Below are positions 18,754-27,741 of a stretch of 64,000 nucleotides of DNA, one piece after another. The translations under genes were made by a program, and so were the position numbers. Source of the stretch: Terricaulis sp. (GTDB lineage Bacteria; Pseudomonadota; Alphaproteobacteria; Caulobacterales; Aquidulcibacteraceae). Numbering within the stretch: position 1 is the stretch's first letter; each line of letters begins with the position of its first letter. The DNA is taken from contig JANPZV010000005.1 in assembly GCA_024707365.1 (NCBI GenBank), positions 186,001 through 250,000 of the forward strand, read 5' to 3'. The notes below the pieces were generated by a model. That model was not told the DNA's origin. It was given only the letters and a program-made list of their open reading frames with translations, and did not search any database.

Positions 18754-21030
18754 TCAAAAGCGCGCGCGCAACTCCATCCCATAGGTTCGGGACGGGCCAA
18801 AGAAAGCCGAATACGAGCCGGTGAAGGCGGGCGAATCGTAGATGCGCAGCGCGTAGCTTTCATCGAACGCGTTTTCGACGAACGCGGCGATTTCATAGCG
18901 TCCATCCGCGAGCGTGAGGCCAGTGCGGAAATTGGCAAGACCGAACGCCTTCTGCTCGGTCGCTGGGTTAAGATCGCCGCCATAGATGGCGCTATCGCGC
19001 CATGCATACTCACCGCGAAGATAGAGCCCCATATCGGCGCCAAGGCGGAAATCCTGCTGCGCGCGGATATAGGTTTGCCATTTCGGGCTGTTCGCAAGCT
19101 GCTGACCGGCAAGATCCTGCGTGCGCGCATTGATGGCGGGATCTGGGTTACGGTCGATGCAATTGGGATCGCTTGGCGTCGCCACCTGTACGCTGGTGCA
19201 CGGGGCGTTCGGGTAGCTTTCATAGATCGCATCAATATAGGCAAGGCCGCCCGCGAGCGTCATGCCCTCCCAAGGCCGCGCGATGAAATCAAGCTCGATC
19301 CCCTGGCTGCGCAACTCGGCTGCGTTGCGGAAGATCTGGTTGTTGGCGACGTTATCGAACGACGAGGCCTGGTAATCGTAAAATGCGCTGTAGAACGCGG
19401 TGGCGTTCAGCATAAGGCGGCCATCCCACCAATTGGTGCGCGCGCCGAGCTCAAACGCATTGACTGTTTCGGGATCGAGAATTGCCGTTGCCCGCACCGC
19501 TGGATCGGCGCTGAACATCGTGTTGCCGCCTTCGATCGCCCGCCCTTTATAGCCGCGTGATGCGGAAACATAGAAAGAAAGGTTGTCAGACGGCGTGTAG
19601 CGCAAGCCCATGCGGCCAACCCAATTGGTGTCGTCAGCCTTGGCCTCGCCATAGAACGTGCCAGGCGGCGGAAAAGCGAAATAATTGCCCGAGCGATAGG
19701 AGGTGACGTGCATCTCTTCATAGAGCACACGCACGCCGGCAAAAGCCTGCCATTGGTCGGTGAAATCGTAGGTGCCGTCCGCAAACACCGCGTAATTGTT
19801 GACGCGCACGCTGCCGAGCCCACGGGTGGACAATTGGCCGAAGATGGTGCCGGCGCCGCCAGCGGTGATCGTATCCGTTTTCAAATTTTGATCATAGAGA
19901 TAGGCGCCGAGCACATATTGCAGCCGTCCTTCATTGGGCGAGATCAGCTGGATTTCACCGGTGAAGAGCTCAAGGCTGCGCTGCTGCCGCGGATCGTTGC
20001 CGATATTCACATCAACGCCATCAACATCGATGGTATCGAGCTCATCCCATGTCCGGTAGCCGCCGATGGCGCGCAGGACAAAGCCGCTGCCGAATGTGTG
20101 CTCCGCCGTCAGCACGGTGTGCAGCGTTTCCGTGGACTCATTCAGCGGACCATCGGCGATGGAGATGCGATTATCCGGCCCAGGCGTGACGCCATTCGCG
20201 GCAAGCCGCGGCAACAGGTAAAGATTGGTCAACGCGCCATAGGCGACTGGATCGAGCCCATAGAATGACGTGCGGCAGCAGGCGTTGTCCTGCTCTTCGT
20301 ACTGCACGATCAGATCAAGCGTTGTTGCGCCGAGCGTTAGGTCCGAGCGGAGGCGAACGCCCCAGCGGTCACGCTTGTTTTCATCCTCGCCACGCACCGG
20401 GTTCCACACTTGGCCTTGGCCCTGCGTGAGCGAGTAACCGGAAAGGCGCGCGCGCCAATTCTCTGTGATCGACCCGCTGATCGCGCCTTCGACACGCAAT
20501 TCCTCTAGCGTATCGCCGTAACGCACAACGCCATAGCCGGAGAATTCATCCGTGGGCCGACGGCTGACGATGTTCACCGCGCCAGCGGAAGAGTTTTTGC
20601 CAAACAACGTGCCTTGCGGCCCGCGCAGCACCTCGACACGCTCAAGATCGAACATGTCAACGAGCGCCGCGCCGCCAGATCCGGTGACGACACCATCCAC
20701 CAGGGTCGAAACACTCGATTCCACGCTGGAGCCGAAGCCCGCGCTGCCAACCCCGCGCACACGCAAGCCGGCGCCAGACGATGACTGCGCCGGCGAGAAC
20801 GAAACCGAAGGCGTTACGGTGTAAATATCTTCAAGACGCGTAACACCAGAGCGTTCCAACTGCTCACCGCTCAGCACTGTGATCGAGATCGGCACTTCCG
20901 CGAGGCCCTGCTCGCGCTTTTGCGCGGTGACGATGATCTCATCGGCATTCGATTGCGCTTGGGCCGCCGCAGGCAGTGACCAACCAACGAGCGCGGCCAA
21001 TGCCGCGCCCGACAAAAACTGATGTCGCAT
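18754..21030 (-). CDS. TonB-dependent outer-membrane receptor 2
   Basis: Intact 758-aa receptor. Signal peptide (LSGAALAALVGWSLPAAAQA), TonB box (DEIIVTAQKRE), plug with EVPISITVLSG, LRVRGVGSAG and EVLRGPQGTLFGKN, then a barrel ending in RTYGMELRARF with a C-terminal Phe. It is the same catabolic type as the receptor at 9394 but clearly diverged from it, so the two may take different forms of the substrate. Copy 6 of the shared element lies 62 nt upstream. The intact frame shows that not every long gene here is affected by indels. Confidence 0.95.
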   Translation of the reverse strand: MRHQFLSGAALAALVGWSLPAAAQAQSNADEIIVTAQKREQGLAEVPISITVLSGEQLERSGVTRLEDIYTVTPSVSFSPAQSSSGAGLRVRGVGSAGFGSSVESSVSTLVDGVVTGSGGAALVDMFDLERVEVLRGPQGTLFGKNSSAGAVNIVSRRPTDEFSGYGVVRYGDTLEELRVEGAISGSITENWRARLSGYSLTQGQGQVWNPVRGEDENKRDRWGVRLRSDLTLGATTLDLIVQYEEQDNACCRTSFYGLDPVAYGALTNLYLLPRLAANGVTPGPDNRISIADGPLNESTETLHTVLTAEHTFGSGFVLRAIGGYRTWDELDTIDVDGVDVNIGNDPRQQRSLELFTGEIQLISPNEGRLQYVLGAYLYDQNLKTDTITAGGAGTIFGQLSTRGLGSVRVNNYAVFADGTYDFTDQWQAFAGVRVLYEEMHVTSYRSGNYFAFPPPGTFYGEAKADDTNWVGRMGLRYTPSDNLSFYVSASRGYKGRAIEGGNTMFSADPAVRATAILDPETVNAFELGARTNWWDGRLMLNATAFYSAFYDYQASSFDNVANNQIFRNAAELRSQGIELDFIARPWEGMTLAGGLAYIDAIYESYPNAPCTSVQVATPSDPNCIDRNPDPAINARTQDLAGQQLANSPKWQTYIRAQQDFRLGADMGLYLRGEYAWRDSAIYGGDLNPATEQKAFGLANFRTGLTLADGRYEIAAFVENAFDESYALRIYDSPAFTGSYSAFFGPSRTYGMELRARF

Positions 21031-21092
21031 TGCTCCTCCCCGAAGCAGGGCGACTGTTCTCGCGCCCTTGCCTCATGAATGGAGGAAACCAT

Positions 21093-21113
21093 AGTTGGTC
21101 TCTTAATGCAAGT
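21093..21113 (-). promoter_or_regulatory. Shared 21-bp element, copy 6 (TonB receptor 2 operon)
   Basis: On the minus strand it reads ACTTG-CATTAA-GAGACC-AACT, 62 nt before the receptor ATG. A GGAG-type ribosome site lies near the start codon. The CATTAA centre resembles a -10 box. Confidence 0.62.
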
Positions 21114-21157
21114 GACAACATTTTTCTTATTTTAAAGCGTCAATCGCACGCTGCCGC

Positions 21158-21954
21158 CTAAGCCTTCTTCGGCGGCCAAGGCACGAGCGATGACGTGCGC
21201 GCGATGTAATCTGCGTATTCGGGCTTGGTGCGGCGCATGCGATTTTCCATTGTCGGCGCGCCCGACCATTTCGCCAAGGTCCACGTCAAGAATAACGGGC
21301 CGATGAAAGACCAGAGCCCGGTTTGCGTTTCCGCGGCGATGAGAAACAACCCCCACCACACCAGCGCTTCACCGAAATAATTCGGGTGACGTGAATACTT
21401 CCAGAGCCCGGCCCTCATCACTTTGCCGTCATTGCCTGCCGTTTTACGGAAGCGCGTGAGCTGCCAATCGGCGATGCACTCATAGATGAAGCCGAACACA
21501 GCAATGGCCGCGCCCGCCCAAGCCAGCGCGCCAAGCGCTGCCGGCTCTGCATCAATCTGGCCAAGCTGGACGGGAAGCGAGACAAGAAATTGCAACGGTG
21601 CTTGAGTCAGGATCACGGCGACGAGGCTTGATGTGGCGAAGCCCCAATTTTTTTGCTCTTTCAAGCGCTCGAACATCTTCTTGTAGCGGCGATCGGGCCC
21701 ATGATCGCGCCAGCGGCAATACATGTAGCCGGCCAAACGCACTCCCCAGATGGCGCAGATGGCGAGCAACAGCAGATTCGATCGGTGGCCCCCTGCTGCA
21801 CAAATGTGGAGATCGCCAGAAACACCATGCCAAGCGCCCAATAGGCGTCAACGATAGTAGGGTCTTTCAACGCCAGCGTGATCAACCACAGCACAAAGAA
21901 TCCGGCGCACATCACGCCGACATTCACCAGCAGCACCGAAACCAATTCAGACAA
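21158..21954 (-). CDS. DUF1295/steroid 5-alpha-reductase-like membrane protein, frameshifted
   Basis: Polytopic membrane protein of about 265 aa in the DUF1295 family, related to steroid 5-alpha-reductases and isoprenylcysteine methyltransferases. The N-terminal part starts at 21954 (MSELVSVLLVNVGVM) and carries VDAYWALGMVF. The C-terminal part has GLWKYSRHPNYFGEALVWWG, the family's cofactor-binding signature, and ends in WPPKKA. The frame breaks at the C5 run 21789-21793, where one base seems missing; restoring it gives FVQQGGHRSNLLLLAI. The 797-nt length agrees. Last gene of the SnoaL-ligase-SnoaL-SDR series, 9 nt after the SDR. Reduction of a double bond in a cyclic lipid is a reasonable guess only. 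Confidence 0.8.
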
Positions 21955-21963
21955 AGCCTACCC

Positions 21964-22723
21964 CTATCGCTTCGTTGATATTTCTGTTGCATCGAGCATG
22001 CGCGCCATCGCGCGTTCAAGCGCCTTGGGATCGCGCGCAAGATCGGCGCGGACCTCAACGGCCATGCGATCAGTATCGACCTCATCGCTCTTGCGCTTAA
22101 TGGCGCGCAGGCCAATCTTGGCGATATCCTCAGGCCGCTCCTTCTGGCCGGCCACATGCGCGGCCATGCGTGTATCGACAGAGCCGACGATCAGCGCGGC
22201 AACATGCGTGCCTTGCTTGGCAAGCTCAGCGCGGATCGAGGTGGTTGCTGCGCGCGCGGCGAATTTCGAGGGGCTATAGCCGCCCATCGCCGGAACGGCC
22301 ACCAGCCCGCCGGCGGAGAGCACGTTCACGATCGCTCCCCCGCCATTGGCCCGCAGCGCCGGCGCAAAGGCGCGGCACATGCCAAGCAAGCCAAAATAAT
22401 TGACCTCCATCTCCTCGCGGGCGGCATCTATGGTGTCAGCGCCCATCAAGCGTTGATTGAGGAATGCGCCGGCATTGTTCACCAGGATGGAAACATCCTT
22501 GCATTGCGCGGCGGCGGCTTCGATCTCGGCGGGCTTTGAGACATCAAGCTTGAGCGCCACGACGCGATCTGGCGCTCCCGCCACAAGATGAGCCGCACTT
22601 TCCGGGTTGCGCGCGCCGACATAGACACGCTTGACGCCGGCTTCGATGAAGCGCGCGCACAAAGGCCTCGCCGATGCCGCGATTGCCGCCGGTGACAAGC
22701 GCGACGGAGCCCGCAATATCCAT
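21964..22723 (-). CDS. Short-chain dehydrogenase/reductase, frameshifted
   Basis: Classical SDR of about 253 aa from the ATG at 22723 (MDIAGSVALVTGGNRGIGEAF). The cofactor motif TGGNRGIG lies upstream of the frame break. After it come NNAGAF, NVLSAGG (Ser region) and Y-x3-K in GYSPSKFAA. The break is in the CG-rich run 22651-22659 and behaves as one extra base: correct reading is VRAFIEAGVKRVYVGAR. The stop is 9 nt before the DUF1295 start, and its start is 4 nt after the SnoaL-like gene's stop, so it is mid-operon. Substrate unknown. Confidence 0.85.
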
Positions 22724-22727
22724 GGCT

Positions 22728-23255
22728 TTAAGTCTCCGCGTAGATCGGATCGTTCGGCTTTTTGCCGCCGCGCACCAGCACTGAAGCGTCCGCCGCCATC
22801 AGCCCGCGGCCCCAGGTTTCGGCGAACGGCAGATCGTTGTTCCACTCCCAGACAAGCTGGCGCCTGGCGATACGCCATGCGCCGTCGCGCCGCTCGAAGC
22901 GATCAATCGCGCGCGCCAGTGTGAGGGAATCGAACTTTTCACCGTCCTTTTTCATGCGGCCATAGGCGAGAATGTAATGCTCGGCCCGCGCGCCATCGCC
23001 ATCAATATCAATGAGTATATTGGTGGCGAGGTGGTTCATCACCTTGGCCGAGGGCAGCACTTTGGCCATCTGCTGCACATAGTCAGAAGCGGGCCCGCTA
23101 AATAGGCCGCCATGATCTTCCCAAGCGTCGTCGTGATAGCATGTGGCGAGCAGCTCCACATCGGCGCGATCGGCGGCGCGCAGATAGAGGTGGATCACCT
23201 CTGTGATCGCCTGCTTATCCAGCAGCGCTTGGATTTCTGGATCGCGCGTGCTCAT
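22728..23255 (-). CDS. SnoaL-like protein
   Basis: Intact 175-aa protein of the SnoaL_4 / ring-hydroxylating-dioxygenase-beta-like fold: an N-terminal helix (LLDKQAITEVIHLYLRAAD), then ATCYHDDAWEDHGG and FERRDGAWRIARRQLVWEW, the C-terminal strand signature. Relatives act as isomerases, dehydratases or lyases in terpenoid and steroid pathways, and many are uncharacterised. The start overlaps the ligase stop by 4 nt (ATGA). It is one of three SnoaL/NTF2 proteins of the island. Confidence 0.82.
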   Translation of the reverse strand: MSTRDPEIQALLDKQAITEVIHLYLRAADRADVELLATCYHDDAWEDHGGLFSGPASDYVQQMAKVLPSAKVMNHLATNILIDIDGDGARAEHYILAYGRMKKDGEKFDSLTLARAIDRFERRDGAWRIARRQLVWEWNNDLPFAETWGRGLMAADASVLVRGGKKPNDPIYAET

Positions 23256-25477
23256 GGCTTTCCTTCGATAATGAGAATGTCCGCTTCGGGCGTTTCGGCA
23301 TAGAGCCGTTCCACCTCGGCGCGGCGGCGATCAATCACGGCGCGGCGGTTCACCGTGCCTTTATCGGACATTTCGTGCGCGTTCGGATCGGGCGGGGTCT
23401 TCAGCAACAGCGCGCGATGGATGCGCGAGCCGCCGTGCTGGGCAGCGTTAAACTGCGCGATGGCTGCGGCGATTGCGTCAGGCGCAACGCCAGGCTTTGC
23501 CCATGTCATCAATCCAAGATACGGTCTGTTCTCATCGCAGAGCACCACATCAGCAACGAGCGCTGAAAGCCGCCGCATCAGCGCCTCGCGCAGCGCCCCG
23601 CCATAGACCCATGCGCCGCTGGAGAGCTTGAACTCTTCGGCCGCGCGGCCGGCGAAAGCGAGGCCCAGCGCGGGATCGCTTTCATCGTGGAAGAGCGCCA
23701 AATCGCCGGTGCGGAAGAAGCCTTCTTCGTCAAAGGCCTCGGCATTCTTGGCCGGCTCATCCAAATAGCCGGCGGTGACGTTCGGGCCGCGCGCGCGCAA
23801 TTCATAGCGATCCCCGCTTGGCACGAGTTTGATTTCAGCGCCGGGCGTGGGCAGGCCAAGGCCAACCTTATCGCTCTCAAAATGGATCACCATGAAAGCC
23901 GACACGGTTTCAGTCAGGCCATAGCCACTGGTGAGCATGATGCGATGGCCGGTTTCGGCCACCGCCGCCGCTTGCAGGCGATCATAGACCGGCTGCGAGA
24001 GCCCCGCGCCGCCATACAGCATCAAACGCATGCGCGCGAAGAAGGTTTTGCGCAGAACCGGGTCGGCTTCCAGCGCATCCACCAGCATGGAATAGCCGAG
24101 CGGCACGTTGTTGTAATAGCCAACGCTGATCTCACGCAGATTCTTGATCGATTGATCAAACAGACCCGGCGCGGGCTTTCCGTCATCCACATAGACCGTG
24201 CCGCCTTCAAGCAGCGTTGTGCGCATCACGAATGCGCCGGCCGCGTGGTGCCACGGCAACCAATCGAGCATCACATCATGCCACCCCGCGCTTTCGCCGA
24301 TGGTTTGCTGGCATTGGGCGCTGTTGGCGGCGAGATTGTCGAACGTGATGGTGACAAGCTTAGGCAAGCCGGTGGAGCCGGATGTGGCCATATAGGCGGC
24401 GACATCATCGGGCTTGCGCGCGGCGATTGAGATGGCCACCGCATCCGTCACAGGCGTCGCCAACAACGCATCAAGCGGCGTCGCAGCGCCCGCTTCCGGC
24501 GCATTTGTCACGATAATCGCGTCGCCAATGTCGATCTCCCGGAATGCAGCGACAGCGCGCGCACTTTCGGCATAGATCACCGCCGGCTTGGCTTTGGCGA
24601 CAACGTGTTTGAGCCGGCCATAACCGCCGCCGAGCGCGGCGTAGGTGGTGCTGACCGGACAAACCGGCATGCCGGCGGCCCAGCCAGCGAACGTCATCAC
24701 CGTAAAATTTGGGCCATTATCCGCCATGATCAGCAAAGCGCGACCAGCAGAGACGTGATCCAGCAGCCATTGCGCGGCGCCATCCATGCGCTGCTTCATC
24801 TCCGTATAGGATACAAAAGCCCAATCGCCGCCGCCGGGCGCGCGCTTGGCCATCGCGGGCTTATCGCCCTTCTCAGCGGCTGTGCGCGCAAAATGCGCTG
24901 GCAGATTGGCGTCATAGGCGCGCAAAGGGATGCGCGAGCGCATGAGGATGGCCCCATCGGCCCGGCGCTCAATGTGGAGATCAACCGGCAGAAGGCGCGC
25001 TTCACGCAACGGCGCTTGTGCGGGCGAGGTGGCGGCCATTAGGCCCCGCTTCACAACCGGGCGATCCAACATGGCTTCAACCAGCTGCGAAACCTCTTTC
25101 TTTTCGCGTTGGCTGGTTTGCACATAGGCGTTGAAATATTCGCGCCATTTGAGGATACGCCCATCCTTGAACTCCAGCACGCCGGCATAGGGCACAGCCA
25201 GCCGCACGCCATCGGTTCCGATGAATTCATCGACGCCTTCCATCCAAACCGTGTCGCCTATCTCGGCGTAATCGAACAGGCGCCAATCGTTGGATTTGGT
25301 TTTGCCTGCCATGCGCGTCAGCGTCGCGCGCATCGCGTCCTTGCCGTCGATGGTGGCCATCATGCCACCGGAATTGTTCCAGACGAAATCATCGTGCAGA
25401 TGCGCGATCACGCCTTCCACATCGAGCCGATGCCATGCCTCGATCACGTCATGCAATGTGTCGATATGCTTGCCCAT
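23252..25477 (-). CDS. SnoaL-like domain read through into feruloyl-CoA-synthase-like AMP ligase (probably two genes)
   Basis: The uninterrupted ORF of 741 aa starts at 25477 (MGKHIDTLHD) after a GGAAGGA site. Residues 1-145 are a SnoaL-like domain (VIAHLHDDFVWNNSGG, LKWREYFNAYV). Residues from about 147 form an acyl-CoA ligase: AYMATSGSTGLPKLVTITF (P-loop), TSGYGLTETV and FFRTGDLALFHDE, with GRAAEEFKLSSGAWVYGG, the feruloyl-CoA-synthetase style. At the join a CCCC (25044-25047) precedes TTA-CAT. With one C fewer the SnoaL gene would end KRA-stop with its TAA overlapping an ATG at 25039, the usual operon arrangement. Given the many indels nearby I think these are two genes, 25037-25477 and 23252-25039. 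Confidence 0.8.
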   Translation of the reverse strand: MGKHIDTLHDVIEAWHRLDVEGVIAHLHDDFVWNNSGGMMATIDGKDAMRATLTRMAGKTKSNDWRLFDYAEIGDTVWMEGVDEFIGTDGVRLAVPYAGVLEFKDGRILKWREYFNAYVQTSQREKKEVSQLVEAMLDRPVVKRGLMAATSPAQAPLREARLLPVDLHIERRADGAILMRSRIPLRAYDANLPAHFARTAAEKGDKPAMAKRAPGGGDWAFVSYTEMKQRMDGAAQWLLDHVSAGRALLIMADNGPNFTVMTFAGWAAGMPVCPVSTTYAALGGGYGRLKHVVAKAKPAVIYAESARAVAAFREIDIGDAIIVTNAPEAGAATPLDALLATPVTDAVAISIAARKPDDVAAYMATSGSTGLPKLVTITFDNLAANSAQCQQTIGESAGWHDVMLDWLPWHHAAGAFVMRTTLLEGGTVYVDDGKPAPGLFDQSIKNLREISVGYYNNVPLGYSMLVDALEADPVLRKTFFARMRLMLYGGAGLSQPVYDRLQAAAVAETGHRIMLTSGYGLTETVSAFMVIHFESDKVGLGLPTPGAEIKLVPSGDRYELRARGPNVTAGYLDEPAKNAEAFDEEGFFRTGDLALFHDESDPALGLAFAGRAAEEFKLSSGAWVYGGALREALMRRLSALVADVVLCDENRPYLGLMTWAKPGVAPDAIAAAIAQFNAAQHGGSRIHRALLLKTPPDPNAHEMSDKGTVNRRAVIDRRRAEVERLYAETPEADILIIEGKP

Positions 25478-25524
25478 GCTGCATCCTTCCCTGCTTCGAC
25501 GCGCTTGGAATTGCGCATTTCTTT

Positions 25525-25545
25525 TGTCAGTCTCTTTATACAAGT
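25525..25545 (-). promoter_or_regulatory. Shared 21-bp element, copy 7 (SnoaL-ligase operon)
   Basis: On the minus strand it reads ACTTG-TATAAA-GAGACT-GACA, 47 nt before the ATG at 25477. TATAAA fits a -10 box well. Confidence 0.65.
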
Positions 25546-25590
25546 TAGTCGGACGCGCGCAAGCCCCGCCTGCGGGCGGCGTACGTTCAG

Positions 25591-26811
25591 CTAGGTTCCA
25601 ACGAGGAAGCTCACCGTTGTGGTGGTGGAGCCGCCGATATTGAGCGTCTGCACATTGCGCGCGGCTTCAACCTGATAATCGCCGGTTTTGCCAGTGGTCT
25701 GCTTATAAGCATCCAGCACCATGCGCACGCCGGTGGCGCCGACGGGATGGCCCAAGCCGATGAGCCCGCCGGACGGATTGATCGGCAAGCGCCCGCCCAT
25801 GGCGATGGAGCCATCCTCAATCGCCTTCCAGGCTTCGCCCGGCGCGGTGAGACCAAGATGTTCGATCGCCATATATTCTGTGGTGGTGAAACAATCGTGG
25901 GTTTCGACCGCTTGGATTTCGCTGATGTCCTGCACGCCTGCACGCTCGCGCGCATCGAGAATGGCGCGGCGCACTTGCGGAAACACATAAGGCTGGCCTT
26001 CGCTGGCGCGCACTTTACGCTCATACGAAATGGGCGCGGAGCGATGCCCCCATCCTTTGATCCGCGGCAAATCTTCAAGCGCAATCCCGCGCTTGCGCGC
26101 ATAATCGGCGGCCGCACGCGCAGAGGCGAGAAACACGACAGCCGCGCCGTCCGTCACCTGCCCGCAATCTTGCTTGCGTATCATGCCTTCCACCACCGGA
26201 TTGGCTTCATCATCGGCGGTGAAGCTGGCGTCGGTGAATTTCCAGCCACGCGTCTGCGCATTGGGATTGCACTTGCCGTTTGCGAAATTGATCTCCGCAA
26301 TGCGCATCAGATGCTCATGCTTGAGCCCCCAGCGCCGTTGATATTCATGGCCGAGATCAGAGAAGGCGCGCGGCCAAAGATATGTCGCGTCCTGAAATTC
26401 GTGGCCGGCCCAGGCGGCTGTGCCGAGGTGCTGCGCGGCGAGCGAACCTGGCACGTTGCGCATCTGCTCAATGCCAAGCACGCAAGCAATATCATACCGG
26501 CCAGCCTCGATCTCCGCTGCGGCGGCGAGGATCGCCAAACTGCCCGATGCGCACGCCCCTTCATGGCGCGCTGTGGGCATGCCGTCGAAATCGGGGTGCA
26601 CAAGGCCGAAAAACCCGCCCAGCAGCCCCTGCCCCGCAAACAGCTCGGCGACGAAATTGCCGACATGGCCGGCGCCGATGTCTTTGGGATCAAGTTCAGT
26701 CGCAGCGAGCCCCTGGCCGACGCATTCGGCGAAGCCATCGGCCAGTTCCATGCCCTGACGGGCCCAATTGGCCGCAAAATCGCTCTGCCAGCCGCCCAGA
26801 ATATAGACCAT
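25591..26811 (-). CDS. SCP2-type thiolase/acetyl-CoA acetyltransferase
   Basis: Intact 406-aa thiolase of the non-specific-lipid-transfer (SCP-x) group. The nucleophile is in HEGACASGSLAI (Cys near residue 88). The central motif reads AVETHDCFTTTEYMAIE, and GLIGLGHPVGATGVRM supplies the catalytic His. The C-terminus (QTLNIGGSTTTTVSFL) lacks the second Cys, normal for this subfamily. Such enzymes cleave branched or steroid side-chain 3-ketoacyl-CoAs, including retro-aldol variants. It stands alone behind copy 8 of the shared element. A role in shortening the island's substrate is a fair inference. Confidence 0.9.
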   Translation of the reverse strand: MVYILGGWQSDFAANWARQGMELADGFAECVGQGLAATELDPKDIGAGHVGNFVAELFAGQGLLGGFFGLVHPDFDGMPTARHEGACASGSLAILAAAAEIEAGRYDIACVLGIEQMRNVPGSLAAQHLGTAAWAGHEFQDATYLWPRAFSDLGHEYQRRWGLKHEHLMRIAEINFANGKCNPNAQTRGWKFTDASFTADDEANPVVEGMIRKQDCGQVTDGAAVVFLASARAAADYARKRGIALEDLPRIKGWGHRSAPISYERKVRASEGQPYVFPQVRRAILDARERAGVQDISEIQAVETHDCFTTTEYMAIEHLGLTAPGEAWKAIEDGSIAMGGRLPINPSGGLIGLGHPVGATGVRMVLDAYKQTTGKTGDYQVEAARNVQTLNIGGSTTTTVSFLVGT

Positions 26812-26842
26812 GACGCATCCTCACCTGCGACCACTACGCCAC

Positions 26843-26863
26843 AGTTAGTCTCGTCATGCAAGC
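26843..26863 (-). promoter_or_regulatory. Shared 21-bp element, copy 8 (SCP2-type thiolase)
   Basis: On the minus strand it reads GCTTG-CATGAC-GAGACT-AACT, 31 nt before the thiolase ATG. It marks the right-hand limit of the regulon in this window. Confidence 0.62.
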
Positions 26864-26925
26864 TACTATGGCGGGCGCCCAAGCGGCGGAACACGTCCGC
26901 CCGCGCGCACCAATCGGCGCGGGCG

Positions 26926-27516
26926 CTACACCGGCAGCTTTGCGATGCGCAGCAGCACGGCGGCGACGCCTGTCTGGGAATGGATGCCAAGTTTTGCGTA
27001 GATGGCTTTGAGATGCGTGCGCACCGTATCGACTTTGACGCCGAGCTTGCGCGCGATTTGCACCACATCGCGCCCATAGGCGAGTTCAAGCAGCACCCGC
27101 ATGTGTTGTGAAGATAATCCGTAAAATCGCGCGAGCGGGGTCAGCAATGTCAGATCGGGCCGCACGCTCGCGCAGAACACGGCGCTGACAATCCCACTGC
27201 CGCCGACCGGCTCCAGCGCGGCAAAGCGCTTGATCCGCTGCATAGAGGATACGAACACGATGGCCGGCTCGCCCCGCGCCAACGCGGCGCGCCATTGCGC
27301 GCGCAATTCCGGCGTCACCCCATCGACATATCCATTCCGCAGCGAAAAGCCCGCGCCCTTCGCAAGAAAGCGCCGCGCCGCCGCATTGACCGCGATCACC
27401 TGGCCCTCACGATCGAGCAAGCATCTGGCGCGCGTGGTGTTTTCAAACCAGGCGCTCAGTGCGTCCGTCTGATCAATGTGTTGCACGTCCTCAAAGCGCG
27501 CGGATTCAACGCTCAT
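26926..27516 (-). CDS. LuxR-family transcriptional regulator with PAS-like N-terminus
   Basis: 196-aa regulator; I take the ATG at 27516 (MSVESARFED), which has GGAGGGGG 5 nt upstream, over a start 21 nt earlier. The N-terminal part (ARCLLDREGQVIAVNAAARRFL) resembles a PAS sensor. The C-terminal LuxR helix-turn-helix reads LLELAYGRDVVQIARKLGVKVDTVRTHLKAIYAKLGIHSQ. No receiver domain is present. It separates the catabolic island from the fimbrial cluster and could serve either. The 278-nt gap after it contains two overlapping inverted repeats. Confidence 0.87.
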   Translation of the reverse strand: MSVESARFEDVQHIDQTDALSAWFENTTRARCLLDREGQVIAVNAAARRFLAKGAGFSLRNGYVDGVTPELRAQWRAALARGEPAIVFVSSMQRIKRFAALEPVGGSGIVSAVFCASVRPDLTLLTPLARFYGLSSQHMRVLLELAYGRDVVQIARKLGVKVDTVRTHLKAIYAKLGIHSQTGVAAVLLRIAKLPV

Positions 27517-27635
27517 CACAGCCCCCTCCGGCTGCAACGAATAGTGGCAAATGCGTGGCTGAGCTATAATCCAAATAGAGGACGCGCGCGCCTATATTGC
27601 GTAGCGAACATTTCGCACTGACGTCGCGCGCGTTA

Positions 27636-27672
27636 CACTTACCCAAATGGGTGAGTGATCGAGTCGTCACTC
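27636..27672. promoter_or_regulatory. Two overlapping inverted repeats (candidate operators)
   Basis: CACTTACCC (27636-27644) pairs with GGGTGAGTG (27649-27657), 8 of 9 matches with a 4-nt spacer. Overlapping it, GAGTGA (27653-27658) pairs with TCACTC (27667-27672). They lie between the LuxR gene and the fimbrial operon, 120 nt from the former and about 70 nt before the CtrA-type box. Mutually exclusive sites for a dimeric regulator are possible. Confidence 0.5.
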
Positions 27673-27741
27673 TCATCTACTGTAAGAAATAATTCGCGCG
27701 CGCCTTCCCCGGCTGGGGAATTACTTACGAAACCTCCTTGG

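Noticed and set aside
25037..25477. A genuine new SnoaL-CoA ligase fusion enzyme
   Set aside because: One base in a CCCC run decides it, and the split version gives a typical TAATG overlap; kept only as a finding to verify.
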